Source: Auanema rhodensis (taxonomy: Eukaryota > Nematoda > Chromadorea > Rhabditida > Rhabditidae). Taken from it: a DNA stretch of 64,000 nucleotides. This document shows positions 1 through 8,424 of this stretch, one piece after another. The stretch's first letter is position 1. Each line of letters begins with the position of its first letter. The stretch spans positions 19,788,688 to 19,852,687 of the forward strand of contig OZ059895.1 in assembly GCA_964057225.1 (NCBI GenBank), in the 5' to 3' direction. The translations under genes and the position numbers were made by a program. Under the pieces are notes generated by a model. It was not told the DNA's origin and ran no database searches. It worked only from the letters and a program-made list of their open reading frames with translations.

Positions 1-10
1 GATATCAACT

Positions 11-32
11 GATATAAGTTCACACTTATATC
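11..32. repeat. Perfect 9-bp inverted repeat, once per unit (example in unit 1)
   Basis: GATATAAGT (11-19) and ACTTATATC (24-32) are exact reverse complements around the 4-base spacer TCAC, so either strand could form a 9-bp hairpin. The form is perfect in nearly all units from 1 to about 26325. In the right half, position 29 is usually C or G instead of T, and position 13 is often A instead of T, which breaks the pairs 14-29 and 13-30. Whether the structure extrudes or binds a protein is not known from the sequence. Confidence 0.93.
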
Positions 33-60
33 CTCGATTTTCACCCTGAAGAATTAATTT

Positions 61-77
61 TTTCGTTGAATAACAAT
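61..77 (+). other. Partial resemblance to the CENP-B box (weak)
   Basis: Aligned with the mammalian 17-bp CENP-B box (YTTCGTTGGAARCGGGA, from established knowledge), this stretch matches positions 1-8 (TTTCGTTG), 10 and 12, which is 10 of 17. The downstream CGGG half that CENP-B also needs is absent (ACAA instead). It recurs in almost every unit; around 30603 the core reads GTCG in place of GTTG. An unrelated 8-base match could arise by chance, so this is recorded as a resemblance and not as a functional box. Confidence 0.2.
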
Positions 78-143
78 GTCCATCGTCTTTGCCTTGAAAA
101 AAGGAATCTAAAAACATCTACTTTTTGCTAAATTATTCTGAAA

Positions 144-155
144 TTTTTCGAAAAA
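144..155. repeat. Perfect 12-bp palindrome TTTTTCGAAAAA, once per unit
   Basis: The sequence is self-complementary about the central CG and is flanked by further A and T runs up to 161, giving a strongly AT-rich, probably curved or easily melted stretch. It is kept in most of the array. In the subfamily at 23167-25272 the central C is T, which destroys the palindrome. The units starting at 26326, 27378, 40014 and 40716 change the adjoining position 156. Confidence 0.9.
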
Positions 156-161
156 ATTTTT

Positions 162-224
162 GTCAAAATGTTTTTGGAAGCAATGTTGAGTGTACATGGA
201 AACTCAACATACACTAATGCATCA
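162..224. repeat. Near-invariant core of the unit
   Basis: Reading all 182 units by eye, I found only two substitutions in this 63-bp segment: position 168 in the unit at 25975 and position 186 in the unit at 44928. Other parts of the unit differ at many positions between subfamilies. The segment contains the dyad 183-210 and the 6-bp palindromes TGTACA and ATGCAT. Selective constraint, for example a binding site for a heterochromatin or kinetochore protein, is one explanation; chance or biased conversion is another. The count is visual, not computed. Confidence 0.75.
183..210. repeat. 8-bp inverted repeat inside the invariant core
   Basis: ATGTTGAG (183-190) and CTCAACAT (203-210) are exact reverse complements separated by 12 bases that begin with the palindrome TGTACA. 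An overlapping alternative dyad pairs GTGTA (190-194) with TACAC (210-214). The arms are unchanged in every unit I read except the one at 44928, where the left arm has one T to C change. This is the best-conserved dyad of the satellite. Confidence 0.9.
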
Positions 225-280
225 TTTTTCAAACGATCATAACTAATTTTTGTATTAAGCGTTTTTCAATGTAGTATAGT

Positions 281-291
281 GCATTCGATGC
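281..291. repeat. Short dyad GCAT-TCG-ATGC
   Basis: Four-base arms surround a three-base centre. In the units at 4564, 4915 and 5266 the centre reads TCA, which makes the arms GCATT and AATGC about a single C. It is short enough to be incidental and is listed for completeness. Confidence 0.55.
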
Positions 292-293
292 GG

Positions 294-344
294 ATTTTTA
301 AGCTGCGTCGATCTGTGTTATCAGATTTGCGCTAGCTTAAAAAT
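294..344. repeat. Long imperfect hairpin of the unit
   Basis: The outer arms ATTTTTAAGCT (294-304) and AGCTTAAAAAT (334-344) are exact reverse complements of 11 bp. Inside them GCG (305-307) can pair with CGC (330-332), then a small internal loop with possible G-T pairs, then ATCTG (311-315) with CAGAT (322-326), closed by the 6-base loop TGTTAT. The frequent A-to-T change at position 320 falls in the loop, and those at 309 and 329 fall in the internal loop. Others do hit the stem: 331, 334, 335, 338, and 300 in a few units. I saw no compensating double change, so the sequence does not show selection for pairing. Confidence 0.9.
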
Positions 345-3300
345 GCACCGAGATATCAACTGATATAAGTTCACACTTATATCCTCGATTTTCACCCTGA
401 AGAATTAATTTTTTCGTTGAATAACATTGTCCATCGTCTTTGCCTTGAAAAAAGAAATCTAAAAACATCTAATTTTTGATAAATTATTTTAAAATTTTTC
501 GAAAAAATTTTTGTCAAAATGTTTTTGGAAGCAATGTTGAGTGTACATGGAAACTCAACATACACTAATGCATCATTTTTCAAACGATCATAACTAATTT
601 TTGTATTAAGCGTTTCTCAATGTAGTATAGTGCATTCGATGCGGATTTTTAAGCTGCGTCGATCTGTGTTATCAGATTTGCGCTAGCTTAAAAATGCACC
701 GAGATATCAACTGATATAAGTTCACACTTATATCCTCGATTTTCACCCTGAAGAATTAATTTTTTCGTTGAATAACATTGTCCATCGTCTTTGCCTTAAA
801 AAAAGGAATCTAAAAACATCTAATTTTTGATAAATTATTTTAAAATTTTTCGAAAAAATTTTTGTCAAAATGTTTTTGGAAGCAATGTTGAGTGTACATG
901 GAAACTCAACATACACTAATGCATCATTTTTCAAACGATCATAACTAATTTTTGTATTAAGCGTTTCTCAATGTAGTATAGTGCATTCGATGCGGATTTT
1001 TAAGCTGCGTCGATCTGTGTTATCAGATTTGCGCTAGCTTAAAAATGCACCGAGATATCAACTGATATAAGTTCACACTTATATCCTCGATTTTCACCCT
1101 GAAGAATTAATTTTTTCGTTGAATAACATTGTCCATCGTCTTTGCCTTAAAAAAAGGAATCTAAAAACATTTAATTTTTGATAAATTATTTTAAAATTTT
1201 TCGAAAAAATTTTTGTCAAAATGTTTTTGGAAGCAATGTTGAGTGTACATGGAAACTCAACATACACTAATGCATCATTTTTCAAACGATCATAACTAAT
1301 TTTTGTATTAAGCGTTTCTCAATGTAGTATAGTGCATTCGATGCGGATTTTTAAGCTGCGTCGATCTGTGTTATCAGATTTGCGCTAGCTTAAAAATGCA
1401 CCGAGATATCAACTGATATAAGTTCACACTTATATCCTCGATTTTCACCCTGAAGAATTAATTTTTTCGTTGAATAACAATGTCCATCGTCTTTGCCTTG
1501 AAAAAAGGAATCTAAAAACATCTACTTTTTGCTAAATTATTCTGAAATTTTTCGAAAAAATTTTTGTCAAAATGTTTTTGGAAGCAATGTTGAGTGTACA
1601 TGGAAACTCAACATACACTAATGCATCATTTTTCAAACGATCATAACTAATTTTTGTATTAAGCGTTTTTCAATGTAGTATAGTGCATTCGATGCGGATT
1701 TTTAAGCTGCGTCGATCTGTGTTATCAGATTTGCGCTAGCTTAAAAATGCACCGAGATATCAACTGATATAAGTTCACACTTATATCCTCGATTTTCACC
1801 CTGAAGAATTAATTTTTTCGTTGAATAACATTGTCCATCGTCTTTGCCTTGAAAAAAGAAATCTAAAAACATCTAATTTTTGATAAATTATTTTAAAATT
1901 TTTCGAAAAAATTTTTGTCAAAATGTTTTTGGAAGCAATGTTGAGTGTACATGGAAACTCAACATACACTAATGCATCATTTTTCAAACGATCATAACTA
2001 ATTTTTGTATTAAGCGTTTCTCAATGTAGTATAGTGCATTCGATGCGGATTTTTAAGCTGCGTCGATCTGTGTTATCAGATTTGCGCTAGCTTAAAAATG
2101 CACCGAGATATCAACTGATATAAGTTCACACTTATATCCTCGATTTTCACCCTGAAGAATTAATTTTTTCGTTGAATAACATTGTCCATCGTCTTTGCCT
2201 TAAAAAAAGGAATCTAAAAACATCTAATTTTTGATAAATTATTTTAAAATTTTTCGAAAAAATTTTTGTCAAAATGTTTTTGGAAGCAATGTTGAGTGTA
2301 CATGGAAACTCAACATACACTAATGCATCATTTTTCAAACGATCATAACTAATTTTTGTATTAAGCGTTTCTCAATGTAGTATAGTGCATTCGATGCGGA
2401 TTTTTAAGCTGCGTCGATCTGTGTTATCAGATTTGCGCTAGCTTAAAAATGCACCGAGATATCAACTGATATAAGTTCACACTTATATCCTCGATTTTCA
2501 CCCTGAAGAATTAATTTTTTCGTTGAATAACAATGTCCATCGTCTTTGCCTTGAAAAAAGGAATCTAAAAACATCTACTTTTTGCTAAATTATTCTGAAA
2601 TTTTTCGAAAAAATTTTTGTCAAAATGTTTTTGGAAGCAATGTTGAGTGTACATGGAAACTCAACATACACTAATGCATCATTTTTCAAACGATCATAAC
2701 TAATTTTTGTATTAAGCGTTTTTCAATGTAGTATAGTGCATTCGATGCGGATTTTTAAGCTGCGTCGATCTGTGTTATCAGATTTGCGCTAGCTTAAAAA
2801 TGCACCGAGATATCAACTGATATAAGTTCACACTTATATCCTCGATTTTCACCCTGAAGAATTAATTTTTTCGTTGAATAACATTGTCCATCGTCTTTGC
2901 CTTGAAAAAAGAAATCTAAAAACATCTAATTTTTGATAAATTATTTTAAAATTTTTCGAAAAAATTTTTGTCAAAATGTTTTTGGAAGCAATGTTGAGTG
3001 TACATGGAAACTCAACATACACTAATGCATCATTTTTCAAACGATCATAACTAATTTTTGTATTAAGCGTTTCTCAATGTAGTATAGTGCATTCGATGCG
3101 GATTTTTAAGCTGCGTCGATCTGTGTTATCAGATTTGCGCTAGCTTAAAAATGCACCGAGATATCAACTGATATAAGTTCACACTTATATCCTCGATTTT
3201 CACCCTGAAGAATTAATTTTTTCGTTGAATAACATTGTCCATCGTCTTTGCCTTAAAAAAAGGAATCTAAAAACATCTAATTTTTGATAAATTATTTTAA

Positions 3301-4563
3301 AATTTTTCGAAAAAATTTTTGTCAAAATGTTTTTGGAAGCAATGTTGAGTGTACATGGAAACTCAACATACACTAATGCATCATTTTTCAAACGATCATA
3401 ACTAATTTTTGTATTAAGCGTTTCTCAATGTAGTATAGTGCATTCGATGCGGATTTTTAAGCTGCGTCGATCTGTGTTATCAGATTTGCGCTAGCTTAAA
3501 AATGCACCGAGATATCAACTGATATAAGTTCACACTTATATCCTCGATTTTCACCCTGAAGAATTAATTTTTTCGTTGAATAACAATGTCCATCGTCTTT
3601 GCCTTGAAAAAAGGAATCTAAAAACATCTACTTTTTGCTAAATTATTCTGAAATTTTTCGAAAAAATTTTTGTCAAAATGTTTTTGGAAGCAATGTTGAG
3701 TGTACATGGAAACTCAACATACACTAATGCATCATTTTTCAAACGATCATAACTAATTTTTGTATTAAGCGTTTTTCAATGTAGTATAGTGCATTCGATG
3801 CGGATTTTTAAGCTGCGTCGATCTGTGTTATCAGATTTGCGCTAGCTTAAAAATGCACCGAGATATCAACTGATATAAGTTCACACTTATATCCTCGATT
3901 TTCACCCTGAAGAATTAATTTTTTCGTTGAATAACATTGTCCATCGTCTTTGCCTTGAAAAAAGAAATCTAAAAACATCTAATTTTTGATAAATTATTTT
4001 AAAATTTTTCGAAAAAATTTTTGTCAAAATGTTTTTGGAAGCAATGTTGAGTGTACATGGAAACTCAACATACACTAATGCATCATTTTTCAAACGATCA
4101 TAACTAATTTTTGTATTAAGCGTTTCTCAATGTAGTATAGTGCATTCGATGCGGATTTTTAAGCTGCGTCGATCTGTGTTATCAGATTTGCGCTAGCTTA
4201 AAAATGCACCGAGATATCAACTGATATAAGTTCACACTTATATCCTCGATTTTCACCCTGAAGAATTAATTTTTTCGTTGAATAACATTGTCCATCGTCT
4301 TTGCCTTAAAAAAAGGAATCTAAAAACATCTAATTTTTGATAAATTATTTTAAAATTTTTCGAAAAAATTTTTGTCAAAATGTTTTTGGAAGCAATGTTG
4401 AGTGTACATGGAAACTCAACATACACTAATGCATCATTTTTCAAACGATCATAACTAATTTTTGTATTAAGCGTTTCTCAATGTAGTATAGTGCATTCGA
4501 TGCGGATTTTTAAGCTGCGTCGATCTGTGTTATCAGATTTGCGCTAGCTTAAAAATGCACCGA

Positions 4564-7500
4564 GATATCAACTGATATAAGTTCACACTTATATCCTCGA
4601 TTTTCACCCTGAAGAATTAATTTTTTCGTTGAATAACAATGTCCATCGTCTTTGCCTTGATAAAAGGAATCTAAAAACATCTACTTTTTGCTAAATTATT
4701 TTGAAATTTTTCGAAAAAATTTTTGTCAAAATGTTTTTGGAAGCAATGTTGAGTGTACATGGAAACTCAACATACACTAATGCATCATTTTTCAAACGAT
4801 CATAACTAATTTTTGTATTAAGCGTTTCTCGATGTAGTATAGTGCATTCAATGCGGATTTTTAAGCTGCGTCGATCTGTGTTATCAGATTTGCGCTAGCT
4901 TAAAAATGCACCGAGATATCAACTGATATAAGTTCACACTTATATCCTCGATTTTCACCCTGAAGAATTAATTTTTTCGTTGAATAACAATGTCCATCGT
5001 CTTTGCCTTGAAAAAAGGAATCTAAAAACATCTACTTTTTGCTAAATTATTCTGAAATTTTTCGAAAAAATTTTTGTCAAAATGTTTTTGGAAGCAATGT
5101 TGAGTGTACATGGAAACTCAACATACACTAATGCATCATTTTTCAAACGATCATAACTAATTTTTGTATTAAGCGTTTCTCAATGTAGTATAGTGCATTC
5201 AATGCGGATTTTTAAGCTGCGTCGATCTGTGTTATCAGATTTGCGCTAGCTTAAAAATGCACCGAGATATCAACTGATATAAGTTCACACTTATATCCTC
5301 GATTTTCACCCTGAAGAATTAATTTTTTCGTTGAATAACAATGTCCATCGTCTTTGCCTTGAAAAAAGGAATCTAAAAACATCTACTTTTTGCTAAATTA
5401 TTCTGAAATTTTTCGAAAAAATTTTTGTCAAAATGTTTTTGGAAGCAATGTTGAGTGTACATGGAAACTCAACATACACTAATGCATCATTTTTCAAACG
5501 ATCATAACTAATTTTTGTATTAAGCGTTTCTCAATGTAGTATAGTGCATTCAATGCGGATTTTTAAGCTGCGTCGATCTGTGTTATCAGATTTGCGCTAG
5601 CTTAAAAATGCACCGAGATATCAACTGATATAAGTTCACACTTATATCCTCGATTTTCACCCTGAAGAATTAATTTTTTCGTTGAATAACATTGTCCATC
5701 GTCTTTGCCTTAAAAAAAGGAATCTAAAAACATCTAATTTTTGATAAATTATTTTAAAATTTTTCGAAAAAATTTTTGTCAAAATGTTTTTGGAAGCAAT
5801 GTTGAGTGTACATGGAAACTCAACATACACTAATGCATCATTTTTTAAACGATCATAACTAATTTTTTTATTAAGCGTTTTTCAATGTAGTATAGTGCAT
5901 TCGATGCGGATTTTTCAGCTGCGTCGATCTGTGTGATCAGATTTGCGCTAGCTTAAAAATGCACCGAGATATCAACTGATATAAGTTCACACTTATATCC
6001 TCGATTTTCACCCTGAAGAATTAATTTTTTCGTTGAATAACATTGTCCATCGTCTTTGCCTTGATAAAAGGAATCTAAAAACATCTACTTTTTGCTAAAT
6101 TATTTTGAAATTTTTCGAAAAAATTTTTGTCAAAATGTTTTTGGAAGCAATGTTGAGTGTACATGGAAACTCAACATACACTAATGCATCATTTTTCAAA
6201 CGATCATAACTAATTTATGAATTAAGCGTTTCTCAATGTAGTATAGTGCATTCGATGCGGATTTTTAAGCTGCGTCGATCTGTGTTATCAGATTTGCGCT
6301 AGCTTAAAAATGCACCGAGATATCAACTGATATAAGTTCACACTTATATCCTCGATTTTCACCCTGAAGAATTAATTTTTTCGTTGAATAACATTGTCCA
6401 TCGTCTTTGCCTTGAAAAAAGGAATCTGAAAACATCTACTTTTTGCTAAATTATTTTGAAATTTTTCGAAAAAATTTTTGTCAAAATGTTTTTGGAAGCA
6501 ATGTTGAGTGTACATGGAAACTCAACATACACTAATGCATCATTTTTCAAACGATCATAACTAATTTATGAATTAAGCGTTTCTCAATGTAGTATAGTGC
6601 ATTCGATGCGGATTTTTAAGCTGCGTCGATCTGTGTTATCAGATTTGCGCTAGCTTAAAAATGCATCGAGATATCAACTGATATAAGTTCACACTTATAT
6701 CCTCGATTTTCACCCTGAAGAATTAATTTTTTCGTTGAATAACATTGTCCATCGTCTTTGCCTTGAAAAAAGGAATCTGAAAACATCTACTTTTTGCTAA
6801 ATTATTTTGAAATTTTTCGAAAAAATTTTTGTCAAAATGTTTTTGGAAGCAATGTTGAGTGTACATGGAAACTCAACATACACTAATGCATCATTTTTCA
6901 AACGATCATAACTAATTTATGAATTAAGCGTTTCTCAATGTAGTATAGTGCATTCGATGCGGATTTTTAAGCTGCGTCGATCTGTGTTATCAGATTTGCG
7001 CTAGCTTAAAAATGCACCGAGATATCAACTGATATAAGTTCACACTTATATCCTCGATTTTCACCCTGAAGAATTAATTTTTTCGTTGAATAACAATGTC
7101 CATCGTCTTTGCCTTGAAAAAAGGAATCTAAAAACATCTACTTTTTGCTAAATTATTCTGAAATTTTTCGAAAAAATTTTTGTCAAAATGTTTTTGGAAG
7201 CAATGTTGAGTGTACATGGAAACTCAACATACACTAATGCATCATTTTTCAAACGATCATAACTAATTTTTGTATTAAGCGTTTCTCAATGTAGTATAGT
7301 GCATTCGATGCGGATTTTTAAGCTGCGTCGATCTGTGTTATCAGATTTGCGCTAGCTTAAAAATGCACCGAGATATCAACTGATATAAGTTCACACTTAT
7401 ATCCTCGATTTTCACCCTGAAGAATTAATTTTTTCGTTGAATAACAATGTCCATCGTCTTTGCCTTGAAAAAAGGAATCTAAAAACATCTACTTTTTGCT

Positions 7501-8424
7501 AAATTATTCTGAAATTTTTCGAAAAAATTTTTGTCAAAATGTTTTTGGAAGCAATGTTGAGTGTACATGGAAACTCAACATACACTAATGCATCATTTTT
7601 CAAACGATCATAACTAATTTTTGTATTAAGCGTTTCTCAATGTAGTATAGTGCATTCGATGCGGATTTTTAAGCTGCGTCGATCTGTGTTATCAGATTTG
7701 CGCTAGCTTAAAAATGCACCGAGATATCAACTGATATAAGTTCACACTTATATCCTCGATTTTCACCCTGAAGAATTAATTTTTTCGTTGAATAACAATG
7801 TCCATCGTCTTTGCCTTGAAAAAAGGAATCTAAAAACATCTACTTTTTGCTAAATTATTCTGAAATTTTTCGAAAAAATTTTTGTCAAAATGTTTTTGGA
7901 AGCAATGTTGAGTGTACATGGAAACTCAACATACACTAATGCATCATTTTTCAAACGATCATAACTAATTTTTGTATTAAGCGTTTCTCAATGTAGTATA
8001 GTGCATTCGATGCGGATTTTTAAGCTGCGTCGATCTGTGTTATCAGATTTGCGCTAGCTTAAAAATGCACCGAGATATCAACTGATATAAGTTCACACTT
8101 ATATCCTCGATTTTCACCCTGAAGAATTAATTTTTTCGTTGAATAACAATGTCCATCGTCTTTGCCTTGAAAAAAGGAATCTAAAAACATCTACTTTTTG
8201 CTAAATTATTCTGAAATTTTTCGAAAAAATTTTTGTCAAAATGTTTTTGGAAGCAATGTTGAGTGTACATGGAAACTCAACATACACTAATGCATCATTT
8301 TTCAAACGATCATAACTAATTTTTGTATTAAGCGTTTCTCAATGTAGTATAGTGCATTCGATGCGGATTTTTAAGCTGCGTCGATCTGTGTTATCAGATT
8401 TGCGCTAACTTAAAAATGCACCGA
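4564..8424 (+). repeat. Mixed tract of 11 units between two higher-order domains
   Basis: The unit at 4564 has GATAAAAGG at 96-104 and shares ATTCAATGC (near 281-291) with those at 4915 and 5266, which look the same as each other. The unit at 5617 has the left part of a C-type unit of the first tract and a private right part (TTTTTTAAACG, TTTTTCAGCT, GTGTGATC). The units at 5968, 6319 and 6670 share TTATGAATTAAG at 249-260; the last two also share TCTGAAAAC and are nearly the same. From 7021 to 8424 there are four consensus units, the last ending in GCTAAC, which look like the tail of a further copy of the 12-unit repeat that follows. Confidence 0.85.

Larger units (their letters stand above)
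1..351 (+). repeat. Reference unit 1 of the satellite
   Basis: This first complete unit serves as the coordinate reference; unit position p equals window position here. Landmarks in order: EcoRV site GATATC (1-6); 9-bp inverted repeat (11-32); TTTCGTTG (61-68); A/T tracts at 58-63, 97-102, 110-114, 122-126, 144-148, 151-161; palindrome 144-155; near-invariant segment 162-224 with dyad 183-210 and the palindromes TGTACA (191-196) and ATGCAT (217-222); GCAT/ATGC dyad 281-291; long imperfect hairpin 294-344 containing an NheI site GCTAGC (331-336). The main variable positions across the array are 13, 29, 76, 87, 97, 100, 103, 110, 121, 125, 128, 138, 250, 257, 259, 265, 266, 320, 329, 334 and 335; these define the unit types used in the other entries. 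Confidence 0.97.
1..4563 (+). repeat. Three-unit higher-order repeat tract (1053 bp), types A-B-C
   Basis: Three unit types alternate. A has A at position 76, the C121/C128 form (CTAC...GCTAAA), C138 and TTTTTC at 262-267. B has T76, AAAAAAGAAATC, A121 and A128 (GATAAA). C is like B but with CCTTAAAAAAAGG. The order is A (1), B (352), C (703), an extra C-like unit (1054), then A-B-C three times from 1405, 2458 and 3511 to 4563. A-type spacing is therefore 1404, 1053, 1053. The extra unit carries CATTTAATT instead of CATCTAATT. The three 1053-bp copies appear identical by eye, implying recent amplification. Confidence 0.93.

Noticed and set aside
92-104. CCTT-GAAAA-AAGG mini-hairpin followed by A/T runs, as a terminator
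   Set aside because: The stem is four base pairs, varies freely between units (GTAAAAAGG, GGAAAAAGG, GAAAGAAAG), and there is no gene for it to terminate.
241-280. TATA-like or promoter-like sequence (TTTTTGTATTAAG, GTAGTATAGTG)
   Set aside because: Such strings are expected by chance in 68% A+T sequence, and no transcript or initiator context is visible.
392-4444. Recurring minus-strand 63-codon reading frames (392-583, 743-934, 1094-1285, 1796-1987, 2147-2338, 2849-3040, 3200-3391, 3902-4093, 4253-4444, and again 26015-26206)
   Set aside because: They are the same stretch of the satellite unit read once per copy. The apparent start is a TTG codon, not ATG. The frame is open only in units with GATAAA at 127-132; the commoner GCTAAA turns a TAT codon into TAG, so most of the 182 units are closed. 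There is no upstream signal and no protein family resemblance.
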